NCBI RefSeq assembly: GCF_964656455.1
Contig: NC_135712.1
Coordinates: forward strand, 66,903,239-66,967,238
Source of the DNA: Halichoerus grypus
Taxonomy: Eukaryota > Chordata > Mammalia > Carnivora > Phocidae
DNA: 64,000 nt
Direction of reading: 5' to 3'
Position numbers and translations under genes: made by a program
In this document: positions 43,290 through 55,140 of the stretch, piece by piece
Position numbering within the stretch: position 1 is the first letter of the stretch
Layout of the letters: each line of letters opens with the position of its first letter
Notes under the pieces: model-generated
Told to the model about the DNA's origin: nothing
The model's database searches: none
What the model saw: only the letters and a program-made list of their open reading frames with translations

Positions 43290-45130
43290 AGATCATATCT
43301 TGAGAGCTAATTTCCCTTGTAATGGTATTCTGGATAAAAACTGACAAATTATAGAGCTTTTTCTATTATGATCCCAAATGGCTTAAAATTAGTTTTAATG
43401 ATAAAGGTGGTACCTAGGGGTTTTAATAAGTGGAGCTGGGACAAGCAGGTAGCCATTTGTAAAAAGATAAATTTGGATCCATAACCCACACCTTGTGCTA
43501 GGGAATATTCCAACTGGATACAAGATTTAGGTGTTAAGAATAAAACCATAAAAATACTTGAAGAAAATGTGGGCAGAATTCTTTATGACCTTGGAATAGA
43601 GAGCCATGACTCAAAATCCAGAAGCTGTTAAAGAAAATATTGACAAATTTAACTACATAAAACCCCAAACTTCTGCATGGCTCCTCTCCCCCCAGAAATG
43701 AACACCAAGCAAAATCAAAAAGGTAAATGACAAACTGGAAAAAATATTTGCAATACATATCACAGACAAAGGGCTAATATTCCTAACATATAAATAATTC
43801 CTGGGGATCAAGAGGGAAAAGATCAACAATCCTTTAGAAAAATGGGCAAAGAATATAAATACAAACAGGTCTTAAAAATATGAATGACCCCATTTTCACT
43901 CATAATAAGAGCAACACAGGGGTGCCTGGGTGGCTCAGATGGTTAAGCATCTGCCTTCAGCTCAGGTCATGATCCTGGGGTCCCGGGATCGAGGCCCGCA
44001 TCAGGCTCCCTGCTCAGCGGGGAGTCTGATTCTCCCTCTGCCTCTCCCCTTTGCTTGTGCTCTCTCTGTCCTTTCTCTCTCAAACGAATGGATAAAATCT
44101 TTAAAAAATATAGTAAGAGCAACGCAAATTAAAACTTAGACGGAGGTAAGCACTGTTCACCTATCACTTTAGCAAAAATCTAAGTTAGATGACCCTCTTG
44201 GCGAGGCTCTGGAGAAGGGGGCATGTTCATAGATACCACTGTGCAGAATGGTACAACCACCACGGAGAGGAGTCTGGCAAAACGGCAGAGGCGTGTACTC
44301 TTTGACCTAATCTCTGGGAGTCTTAACCTGTGCTACTCAAAGTGTGGTCCACGGATCAGTGACCATCCACAACCTGTGACGACTCTGTGGTAGGATAAAC
44401 GCAGAGACTTGAGAGGGAGTGTTTAAAAACCTTTATGGTAATGTGACAGAGTAATTTTTATGTCTATTGGATCTAATAAAATTTGGGGGTTTGTAGTTTT
44501 CTTAGTTTTTTTTGTCAATTCACTTCTCCAGTAATTCACTTTTATTGAATTTTATGTAAGTATCCATCTGCGACAGATTGTAAATTGAAATGTAAAACCT
44601 GCTCCTTCACCACAGATCGTGGAGAAGCAAAAATAGACTAAAGAGGCACCTGCACACATGCAAAGTGATTTATGCACAAGATGATCCCTTGGGGCATTCT
44701 TTGAAATAACACGAGACAGGGAAACGACCAAATATCTCGCCACTGGACACCGCTTACATAAGCTGTGGCATATATTTGTAATGGAATACTATGCAGCTCT
44801 AGAAAAGAAGGGGGGATTTTTCTCTAGATTTTGATAGGGAGAAATCTCCAGGTATATTAAGTGAAAAAAAAAAACCCCACAATGCAGAGCAGTATAATAG
44901 CATGCAAACTTTTGTGTAAAAAAAAAAAGAGGGTAGAAATAAGAATATATATTTATATGTGCTTGTATTAGCATTAACATGCACTGGAAAAATAAACCCA
45001 AACTAATTATAAAGCAGGTTACCTACGAGTAGCAAAATCATGATAGAGGCTTCTATTCAATATATACCTTTTTATATTATTTTCACTTTTGATTATTAAA
45101 TATGTTTAATATTACCCATTCAATAAAAAA
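43290..45130 (+). mobile_element. Old L1 ORF2/3' region, composite
   Basis: Sense L1-like phrases: CATAAAAATACTTGAAGAAA, 'acataaaaccccaaacttct', GACAAAGGGCTAATATTCCT, then after the SINE GGCGAGGCTCTGGAGAAGGG and ATGGAATACTATGCAGCTCT. Several deletions and stops. It is split by the CAN-SINE at 43919-44110. Around 44332-44405 the sequence 'ctactcaaagtgtggtccac' suggests a small MER20 piece. Confidence 0.75.
43919..44110 (+). mobile_element. CAN-SINE nested in old L1
   Basis: Head GGGGTGCCTGGGTGGCTCAG, CT-rich body, AAACGAATGGATAAAATCTT. The flanks TAATAAGAGCAACAC and TAGTAAGAGCAACGC form the duplication with two mismatches. Confidence 0.92.
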
Positions 45131-45141
45131 TTTAAAGACCT

Positions 45142-45348
45142 TTTATTTTTTATTTTTTTTAAGATTTTATTTATTTATTAGAGAGAGAGAGAGCAAGCGC
45201 AGAAGTGGGGGAGGGAGGGGCAGAGGGAGACAGCAAAACAGACTCCCCGCTGAGCACAGAGCCCAACATGGGGCTCAATCCCAGGACCCCGGGATCATGA
45301 ACTGAGCAGAAGGCAGATGCCTAACCGACTGAGCCACCCAGACACCCC
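45142..45348 (-). mobile_element. CAN-SINE, antisense
   Basis: TTTTTTTTAAGATTTTATTT start, GA-rich body, reverse head GAGCCACCCAGACACCCC. TTAAAGACCT and CTAAAGACCT flank it. Confidence 0.92.
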
Positions 45349-48300
45349 TAAAGACCTAGTTTTAGTTTCCTAAAATGTCTAATGTGGGGGAGCACAACAG
45401 TTCCTCTGGAGCCTGATTCAGACCTTCTGAATCAGCTCCCACCTCTCTCCTCCCCTGGCCCATCCAATGTGTCACCAAGCCTTGCTGACACCACATCCCT
45501 CGCAGGTCCCTAACCCACTGAGTGACCTCCTTGGGGTCACTTTCCTCATCTGTGAAATACAAGGTTGAACTAGATCAGGGAGTCCAGGCTGGAGGTGGGA
45601 GCAAATCAGAATCTCTTGCACTGGGGGTGGGGTCCTGGGGCTGACAGGTGAGTGATCCCAAAGGTGATTCTGACAAACCTCTGCAGGGACTAGAGGCCCC
45701 TGGGGGTCCTTCCTGCTCTAAGACCCTTTGCTCCTAACCCCTCCTCTCTCTTCCCTTCCTATTGCCGTTACCTCACTCCGGGTCTGGAAAACAAGAGCAG
45801 GATGATTTTCTTCCTGCCTGTTTCCTCACATGCGTGTGAGATGGGCTAACACCTGTCATTGTGTTGCTTCGAGGCTTCAAGGAAATTCCCCAGTGACTCT
45901 GGGGATTGTGGACCCAGCAGAGCCCCCTTTGCCCTTACCCTGTCCCATCCCGCATCCCATGGGGCATTGGTCCCTAGAGCACCTCCATGTTCCCCTCAGC
46001 CTCGGGGTTCCAACGTGGAACTCTCTGTTCCTCCCCGGGAGAGCTTGGCCATCCCTCTTAGCGGAAACCCACCAGGAGGGAGGTTTGGCCCAGGCATACT
46101 CCCTGGAGTGATTTTCACATGGCCGCTCGCATGGTGTTATTCCTGAGAGCTAAACTGGGTCTTTCCTGCTGCATGGGGCTTGGCACTGCTATGGAATTTC
46201 CTCTTGCCCTTCAACACTTGTGCTAGATGCTTTCTATTTGTCCCTCTACTCTGTCCCCTCCGCCCTGCTCAGTGCCTGGACTGCAACAGGGGACTCGTTC
46301 CCTCTGTTTGGCCAATGGGGGCACTGGCAGAGATGGGAGGGAGGAGGGAGAAAGGAGGCAGCAGGGTGAGCGGCCGCCTCCCCTGTCACAACAGAAGGTC
46401 AGAGTTAAGCCCCGGGTTTCAATTGCCGGCTCCCCCCTCCTCCCTTTGCCTGGGGCTGGTGCCACCTCTTGATTATCAGCTGCAGCATAGAGCCCAGTGA
46501 GCAGGCCCATATGGTTCCCAAACCCCTTCCCAGACCTTCATAAATAGTTCCTTTATTAAACTGTCCTCCCATTTTCCAATTTGAGTGTGCCATCTGTTTC
46601 CTGGGGGGACCCTGACTGATATAACATCTCCCTGGTGATATTCGACACATAGGCAAATATCATCTTTTTAGACCTTAGCTGGGGCTTTGCCTCCATCAGC
46701 CCCTCACCTAAGGTGGTACGGCAACTGCCCTCCCCTCATTTTTCCCAACCCTCCCCTGGCCCCATCCTTTCCTCCAGGCCCCAGGCCTTAAAGTACCTAA
46801 TTTCCACAGCAGAAGTTCCAGTCACATTATGGTTTTTATGTAAATATGTCCTCCGAGTCCCTCCTGAATCAATAATTACTAGATTAATATCACCTGGTCC
46901 ACCTGGGCCCCAGCACAGCACGGCTGCTGTCTGAGGGGAAGGGCCCAGAGGGCCCGGAATGAAGCACAGGAATGGGGGTGGGGAAGGGCTGGGGGCAGGA
47001 CCTGGATTCCAGATCAGCTCCACTCAGGTGAGGGAGGAGGAAGAGAGGAAGAGAGAGCCACGCACACTGCACACAGACCAGACAGCCCCCTAGAGAGAGA
47101 CAGACTGAACGCTAGTCAGGGAGGAGACAGGAAAAGCCTTTATTCCCATGAGCATTCCAAGCCTTAGGAATGCGAGTGTGGGCCAAGGTGCTGACTTCAG
47201 GGATCCCACAGGGACACCTGCACAGGCCTCTTTAAGGACCTCCTCTGCCCTTGGTAAGGAAGCCAGGAGACCTTAAGAGGGGTGCAAAGGAGGGGCAGAA
47301 GGAGTAGGGCAGCGAGGAATGGGGCCGGAGTGTGGGGTGCCGATGGTCCGGGCAGAGCCCGATAAGCCGGGCCTTGCAGCTTTGCAAATGCCAGCCAGAG
47401 GCAAGGGTGCCATCCTGAATGAAGGAGAGGAGTGGTCAATCCCCACATCACTGAGCACTACAGGACTGGTCTTTGTGAGCAGAGTGCTAGACACTTGTGT
47501 GTGGGGGGGTGACTTTCCAACTCCTGAGAATCCCCCTTCTTTGGAAATTACCTCCCCTCCATCCACAGGTCAAAGGGGTAGGCGCCCCCCGCAGCCTTAC
47601 ACGCACCCACCCCCACCCCACCGTAGCCCCTTGCACCGAGCATAGTCATATGGTCCAAACAGACCGATCAGATGTCCTCCCGTGGCAGTGTGGGTGTGTA
47701 ACCCCCATCCCTCCCCAGGGCCAAGTCAGTCTTTGTGGAGGAAACTGCGACAAGCCCCGTGGGCCCCATGGGGTGGCTGTCTTCTGTCTGTCATGTGGGC
47801 CGAGGAGGGGAGCCGATGAGATGGCCATCTGAAGACAGACAGCCGTGACAGGAGTCAGATAGTGGAGACTCTCTGGAATGCTGACAGACTTCCGGTCCCC
47901 AATTCTAGCCCTTTCTTGAGGTCTGACTACTTCCTACGTCCGTGAGCCATGAGCCTACTTCCCCCATCCTTGTCATAAAATCTTCCATTTTTGCTTAAGC
48001 CCCCCGGAGTCCTGTCAGACCCGGAGTGGCCTCACACTATGGACTCCTGGTGTGCACGCTCGCCTGCTCCTTCCGAAAGGAGCCTCTGCACTGGTGGGCG
48101 CCGGGGGGCAAGGTGCCCTGCTCAACGCCTCTGCTAGCGGACCAGACCAGACAGGGGTGGCCAGGGCGATGCGTGAGGAAGTCGTCAGAGGGCCCCTCGG
48201 GGAAGGACTCGAGGAGGGTTTCCTGCTCCCCACGTGGTCTACAGCCAGGATGGACGGGGCTACATTGGCCTCCCTGAGCCCATGACACGGATCGTGGTGC

Positions 48301-48384
48301 AGAAGCGTAGGTGGGACCTGGGAGGTCGACAGAATCAGTCGGCTCTGGTCTGCCCACCTCCAGACTTGGTGCTGTGATGTTGGC

Positions 48385-48490
48385 CCATCACACTTCTGTG
48401 CCTGTTTCCTTATCTGTGAAATGGGGAGACCAGTGACACCTACCTCGGAGAGGTGTTGTGAAGATTGAATGAGGCTTAGAACGGCACCTG
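48385..48490 (+). repeat. MIR fragment
   Basis: Sense MIR: GTTTCCTTATCTGTGAAATG, then 'tgttgtgaagattgaatgag'. Confidence 0.75.
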
Positions 48491-48496
48491 CCCTGG

Positions 48497-48650
48497 GCAT
48501 CTGAGTGCAGCAGTCGGTTCAGCCTCCGACTCTTGATTTGGCTTAGGTCCTGATCTCAGGGTCGTGGGATCCAGCCCCGCATGGCGCTTGGCCCTGGGCA
48601 TGAAGCCTGCTGAAGATTCTCTCGGCCCTTCCCCCCCCCCAAAAGAATCA
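48497..48650 (+). mobile_element. Degenerate CAN-SINE
   Basis: AGTCGGTTCAGCCTCCGACT, CTTGATTTGGCTTAGGTCCT, TCTCAGGGTCGTGGGATCCA, then a C-rich, A-poor tail. It is diverged and has lost its original tail. Confidence 0.7.
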
Positions 48651-49129
48651 CGCCTGCCCTAAAGTACACAGTACAGGGGTTGGCTATTATTATTATTGTT
48701 GTTGTTGAAAAACTCACTCCCCATCTGTTTAAGCCCTTGTGCTTCAGGTCTCAGTTATCACCAGCCAGACACCATTCCTATCCCATACAGTTCGGTTTTC
48801 ATTCCTATAACCAAATATGCCTCAGACAAACAGGAATTTCTATTTCTAGTGTATTTGTCTGACCTGACATTAAAATAATCTGGGAATTTCTCCACAGGCA
48901 GTGCGTAGCAGAGGCCCCCAATCTCCCTGAGGGCTGTAGTCCTGAGCTCAGGAGGCCACCAGGCCTGTGGAGATCTATGTTTTGTCACCTGTAAAATAAG
49001 GCTTATAGTTCCCTGCCTGAGAACCAAGTCTGGCACAGAGTAGGCCCTTTATGAAATCCACTGGTATAAATATATTCGTATACATAAAACGCTCTCTAGT
49101 TACTAAAGTGTCTTCCCAGGTTCATCCAC

Positions 49130-49290
49130 TCGTTCGTTTATCCCATACTTCCCTGAGCACTAGCTGAACACCTACTATGTGCGGGTGCCTGTATGGACAG
49201 GGGAAGTGAGGGAGGGGGAGCACCCCGGACAAAAGTATGGTCTCTGCCTTCAAGGAGCTTACAGTGTAATGGAGGAGAGGAGAACGTTTT
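49130..49290 (+). repeat. MIR/L2-type relic
   Basis: GAACACCTACTATGTGCGGG and TTCAAGGAGCTTACAGTGTA, a common old LINE/SINE 3' pattern. Confidence 0.55.
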
Positions 49291-49865
49291 CTAAGGAGCA
49301 ATATATCACCAGATAGACACAGTGGCCCGGGGCCCGGGGTCGGACAGGGAAGGGGGCACAGAAAGCCTACACTTCATCCTGTCTCTGAGCCACTTGTCAC
49401 TGGCCCTGTGGCAGGGTTCTTGAGGAGTGGGGAAAAGGGACCCGTAGCACCAGCCAACTCCAGCTATTTTAGGAAACCATCAGTGATAAGGAAAGCATTT
49501 TCCCAAATCATTGCCTTCTCTCCCGCTGCTGCCCCAATTCCCTGCGGTCCTCGATATGGGGTCACTCTAATCATGCTGGAAGGCGTGTGATGCATGTGCT
49601 TGTATGTGAGAGAGAGCGCACACCCACACAGGCACCCCCTTGAGGACTCCTCGCCTTCCATGGGACTTCTCCAGGGCTCATTTTCCCAGCACAGACAGTG
49701 GGAGGAAGATTAGCTGCAACCAGGGGAGGGGATGAAAGTGCTGAGTGTGAGGGAAGGAAAGCAAGGGAAGGGCAGAGGGCCAGGGCCAGAGCTGTTGGAA
49801 GGCCCAGTTACAGAAGGACCTTTGCTCTTCTCTCTGGGGCAAAGGATGAGGGGGGCAGGGGTGCA

Positions 49866-49888
49866 GTGTGTGTGTGTGTGTGTGTGTG
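49866..49888 (+). repeat. (TG)n microsatellite
   Basis: About eleven TG units followed by a GA-rich stretch to 49910. Confidence 0.9.
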
Positions 49889-50904
49889 AAAGAGAGAAAG
49901 AGAGAGAGAGCACTGAATCCCCCCCCATAGAGCCCAAAGTGGCCCCCACTGCTTGCTGGACAGCTAACTGCCCAGACCTTCCTGTGGTGGGGAGAAGCTG
50001 AACTCCACACTGGAGACCACCTTCATTCACCGAACGATTCAGTACGGGGATGAACAAAGGGGTCCCAGTGTCCTGCAGGTGACAGTCCTACAAAGGAGAG
50101 GGAGGCCTGAGTGGAAGATGAGCAGGAAGCAGATTATGAGGGGGGTCTGCAGACAGGTGCAAGGTGCCCTGGGAAAGGGAAGAGAAAGGGATGCCAGGGG
50201 TTGGAGGCCTAAGATGCCTCCTGTAGAAGGGAGAACTCCTTGAAGGAAAGAAGAGGGGAGCTTCCCTGGCCATCAGGGGCAAAGAGCATTCCAAAATGAT
50301 GGAATGGCAAACAGCACTTGGCCCTGGACCATCCTCACATAATCTAGCAAGGCTGGAGAACCAGGCAGAGGCAGCTGAGTCTGGAGAGGAAGACCGAGGC
50401 CAAAACCTGGTGAGACTTGAACGAAAACCTAAAGCATCAGGAGGGTTCCTTCTGCTGAAAAGGAGGACTAGTTGGTGGTTGGGGCAGCGGAAGGATGTGG
50501 TCAGATCTGAGCTTTGGAAAGTCGGGTGGCCGCGGCAGCAAGAGCAAGGGGTTAGAGCAGGTCACTGGTCTGCAGGGCAGCTCAGAGAATGGAAGCGGTT
50601 ACCTCTTGCTCCAAGAGACCCCAGCCCCACACCTGGAGCACGGTGGATCTCAGCCCTGCTGGCACCCGGCAGAGGACACCCCAGCTCAACTGCAGGCGGT
50701 GGCCCTGGACAGAAGCAGGGAGGGACTGGGGGACCACGTGGGAGAGGGTGTGTCCCAGAGCGGAATCCGGGCAGCAGTGGAGACCACTCAAATTCCTCTC
50801 AAGAGAGACCGGGGACCCCTTTTCTTTTGGTTGATAAAAAGGGTGTAATCGGAAAGGATAAGACAACCTATGACCCTAAGGATGAGGGCTTACATAAAGA
50901 GGGC

Positions 50905-51155
50905 TGCTGTGTATTGAGAAGTGCCAGGTACTGTGCTAAGCTCTTTCCCTGCAAGACCTCATGGCCATTTGGCAAGATCGCTGAGAGATGACCTTGTGAT
51001 CATCATTCAAAGATCATCCTTCACAGTTGATAGAAGGAAACGGAAGTTAGCAAGGCTGAGGACCATGGCCAAGGTCCCAGTGCCAGTTAATAAGAGAGCA
51101 GGGATTTGAACCCAAGACTGTCTGCTGCAGAAGCCCACGCTGTGGACCACTGCAC
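50905..51155 (-). repeat. MIR relic, near full length
   Basis: Antisense MIR: TGCCAGGTACTGTGCTAAGC at one end and GCAGGGATTTGAACCCAAGA toward the other. Confidence 0.8.
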
Positions 51156-52324
51156 ACACCCCATCCTCCCTCGAGGAGAACTAGTCCTAGCCCTCCTGGT
51201 GCCTTCCAGAGCCCTAACTCCACACACTCTCCAAGCAGCCTTCGGAGTTTAATTTGGTTTCCTGAATTGGCTTCCCAACCAGGGAGAGCACTTTCTGGCT
51301 ATAAATTATTAAACTGACTTCCTGCTGCAAATCAGTCTCCTGTGAGTTTGGGCTGTGGGAGCCAGTTTTCCAGGTCCTGAGCGGCTGTGGACACGGAAAT
51401 TCCAGAGGTTGCCCACAGACAGGGCAGAGTCCAGACCCCAGCCAGAGCGCTGACAGCCACAGCCCACTCCCCAGCACTGGCCGTACAGCCAGGGGCCAGG
51501 CTGGGTGGGAAAGAAAGAGATGCTTCTTTTTGTCCCCACCTCATGCTCAGCCCAGGAGCCCTTGAGGACCTTTCAGGAAGGGTGCGCCGCTGATCCTCCT
51601 TCCCGGCCCCTCCCTTCTTGCTGCCATTCAAAATCTCCACTTGGCTGCCTGCCTGGGAAAGAGGGAGAGAAAGAGAAGGAAAGAAAAGAAGAGGAAACAG
51701 GGGAAACCAAGAGCAGGAAAGAATGCATTCTGTCTGCGGTTTGGTAAGCAGGGTGGGGGGAAGGCCTGGGGGTGCCCCTCACTCCCCCACCGGGGCCACC
51801 AATGCCATCTTCCCACCCACCCATCACTCACCACTTGGGGGGCAAAGCTTAGCCAAGCTCAGCACAAAGATAAAATTGAGATGCAGATTCCTTCCCATTG
51901 CTCTGAATAGAGCAGATTGGATACGGATTTTCCTCTTTTCTTCCCATTTAGACCATCTGGGCGAATGGGGCCCAGAGGGGAGGTTGGGACCAGGTGGGGG
52001 AGGGACAGAGGCTCAGAAAGACTTCCCAGCACTTTTCAGCTCTGGAACCTGGGAGTGAGCACCCCCACCCTCTTTCCCAGGACCAAGTTCATTCCCTGCC
52101 TTTGCAAGGTGCTCTTTGCTCTCTGGCCAGGACAGGTCCTGGTTGGGTTCTCCTCTGCCCTGTCTATTCCTAGCAAACTCCAGACCGTGCATTTGCCCCA
52201 TCCGTGATGGGCATTCCTTCTTGCGGTCCCACCCACATGCCCCCAGCTGCAGTTAAACCCAGGGGGAGGATAAAAGTTAAAAGGCGACCACAGAAAGTTG
52301 AACAACAAGGGCTCTTGAAGATCA

Positions 52325-52650
52325 TTTTAGTTCAACCCCATATTTTACAGATGAGAAAACTGAGGCTTGAGGGAGAGTATCTAGCTCAAGATTGGGCAGG
52401 GAGGTGGTGGGAGAACCAAAGCTAAATAAATGGCACAACCACAGCAACAACACAGACCATGTTATCATATATCAGGTGGTATTCTATGCTCGTTATGCCA
52501 TTTAATCCACACAATAATCTTGTGAGGCACATACTATTATCATACCAATTTCGTGGATGGGCAAACTGAGGCACAGACCAGTTAAGTAGCTTGCATAAGG
52601 TCAAACTGGCAGCCAGATCCTGGCAGTCGGGCTCCAGAGCCTGCCCATTG
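52325..52650 (-). repeat. Two adjacent MIR relics
   Basis: 52325-52400 has TTTTACAGATGAGAAAACTG. 52460-52650 has GGTGGTATTCTATGCTCGTT, 'taatccacacaataatcttg' and AACTGAGGCACAGACCAGTT. Confidence 0.8.
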
Positions 52651-53599
52651 CACAGTCTCAGTGCACCACACAGGAAAATGGCATTATTTGACATAGCCTC
52701 GTGAGCTTCCCACCAGGGCTCAGGCTGATCTTTTGCAAATGACGGCCCTCTAATGCACGGTCCACAGTCATTCTGTATTTATAATCATTGAGCCTGGGCT
52801 TGCTCCCGTGAACAAAGTACGTACACAAGGTAAGAACTGAAAACAAGGATACAAAGGGAACGTTCACATCACTTGGGAAAGCAAGCAAGCGTGAACCTCA
52901 CGAGGGCAACTCTGTGGGAGATGACACACGTGTGGAGGAAGATGGACCAAACGCACGAGGAGAGAACCGGCGCGGGAGGGGGATGCGTGGGTTAGACCCA
53001 GGACGCCGCCTCATAGCTGCAGAGCAGCTCAAGTGAAGTAAGGTGAATGAAAGTCTGGCTATGCCTTGCACACGTAAGTATTATGAATGGTGATGGTCAT
53101 CCCACTAAGGTGGCGTGACAATGAGTAGGGATTTTTTTCCCCCAAACATTCTGTAATATTTTATTGTTTTTGCAAGGAAAAGGAAAACAAAGGAGACTTG
53201 CCTACTTTAATTGCTGGAATTAAATACTAAGGATGTTGCCAAACACAAATCAAGCTTATCTATTCATCAGAGCAGCCTCCTTTTTCTCCTCCCCATTGGC
53301 AAGCTCTCTCCGTGGAAACATTTTGCGATCAGATATTCAGTTGCTGTATCAAATGAAAACTGCATTTGAAAACATGCCTACAGCTCAAAAATAGAAGGCA
53401 AATCCAGCTAAAGGCCCAGGCCTCCTTGGGGTTTCAATGACAGATTCACCGGCTCGACATAAACCTTTGCGAAGGAGGACCCATTTCCACTCACGCTCCT
53501 GAGCGCGGTTCCTCAACACCCAGAGAGCCAGTGCTCCCAAAGAGATGGGGGTCTGACGGCCGCAGAGCACCGTGAGTGTGCTTCATGCCACCGGCCTGT

Positions 53600-54260
53600 A
53601 CCCTGACAACTGGCTAACGCGGGCTGGTGGGAAGGTAGAACGGTGCAGCCGCCATGGAAAACTGTAGGGTGGCTCCTCAATTAATTAGAAGTAGGATCAC
53701 CATCTGATCCAGCAATTCCACTTTGGGTATACACCCCAAAACACTGAAAGCAGGGACTCGAAAAGGTACTCGTACACCCGTGTTCCCAGCAGCATTATTC
53801 ACAACAGCCAAAAGGGGGAAGCAACCTAAGTGTCCACTGGCAGACGAATGGTAAACTAAATACAATGGAAGATGATTCAGCCTAAAGAGGAAGGAAATTC
53901 GGACACCTGCTGCAGCATGGATAAACTCTGAGGACCCGATGCTGAATTACAATAAGCCAGACACAAAAGGACAAATACCGTATGATTTCACTTACATGAG
54001 GCACCTGGGATGACCGAATTCATAGACGTAGAAAGTAGAGTGGCGGTTGCCAGGAGCCAGGGAGAGGCGGCAATGGGGGGCTGTTATTTAAAGGGTACAG
54101 AGTTTCAGTCTGCAAGAGGAAAGAGTTCTGGAGACGGAGGCTGGTCGTGGTTGCTCAGCCATGTGAATGTACCAGGACTGCTGAGCCGTGCGCTTCAAAA
54201 TGGCTAAGACGGTACATTTTATCTTCTGTGTATGTGGCCACAGTTAAAAAAAAAAAAAAG
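53600..54260 (+). mobile_element. Old L1 3' end with A-tail
   Basis: Sense L1M-type: CAGCATTATTCACAACAGCC, 'aagtgtccactggcagacga', ACAAATACCGTATGATTTCA, ending in a poly-A near 54247-54259. Target duplication not identified. Confidence 0.85.
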
Positions 54261-54659
54261 AAAGGAGCTCCTAAAATCCACTGGGCTGAGGAGGACCGGG
54301 AGATCTCAGGACGTGTGCTACGGACCCCCCCAAATGATCAGGTCTTCTCTCTGCTCTCCCCTCAGCGTGGGCCCACTGCCAGCCCCACCGTCTTTCTCCC
54401 GCAGGGCCCCCTGACCCCAGACTGGAGCCAAGCGAGCCCCCTCCTGTCCACCCACACCTTGGCTGTGTGGCTCAGGGATGGGGTGTGGGCGGCAGGAGAG
54501 GGAGGGGAGCCACAGGGCATCCAAGAGAGGCAGACCCCGGAACTAGCTGAAATCACTCCGTGAAAGGGGAGGATTTTGGGCGAGTCCACGAACACGAGGT
54601 GAACGAGGCAAAAGAGATGAGATGTAGGCGTGCGGCCAGACTCCCCAACAGACCGTGGG

Positions 54660-55140
54660 GTTTGCCACCATATTCGCTTCCTGCTGCTGCTGGAACCAAT
54701 TACCACAGATCGAGTGGCCTCAGACAACACCTTCATTCTCTTACGGGTTAGAAGTCGAACATGGGTTTCCGTGGGCCAAAATCAAGGTGTCGGCAGGGCT
54801 TTATTCCTTTCCGGAGGCTCTATGGAAGAATCCATTTTCTTGCCTTCCCTAGCTTCTGGAGGCTGCCCATATTCCTCCCATCTTCAGAGCCAGCAACACT
54901 GCTTCCCTCCAGCCATTCTTGCATACTTACCTCCCCCTCTATCACAGCTGGGAAAAAGTCTCTGCGTTTAAGGACCCTTGTGATTACAATGCGCCCACCC
55001 GGGTAATCCAGGACCATCTCCCCACCTCAAGGTCCTTAGCTGAATCGCAGCCACAACGTCCCTTCTGGTAACATACTCACAGGTTCCAGGGATAAGGACG
55101 TGCGTATCTTTGGTGGCCATTATTGGGCCTACCACACCCA
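54660..55140 (+). repeat. Common mammalian interspersed repeat, class not assigned
   Basis: AAAATCAAGGTGTCGGCAGG, 'ctctatggaagaatccattt', CTTGTGATTACAATGCGCCC and TAACATACTCACAGGTTCCA belong to a repeat I know from many mammalian loci but cannot assign confidently to an LTR or DNA class. Confidence 0.55.

Noticed and set aside
49866..49910. Repeats considered as a CRISPR or satellite array
   Set aside because: They are only TG and GA microsatellites; no spaced direct repeats occur, and the genome is mammalian.
50296..50991. 231-codon plus-strand ORF
   Set aside because: Its end runs into a MIR relic and the sequence has no family signature.
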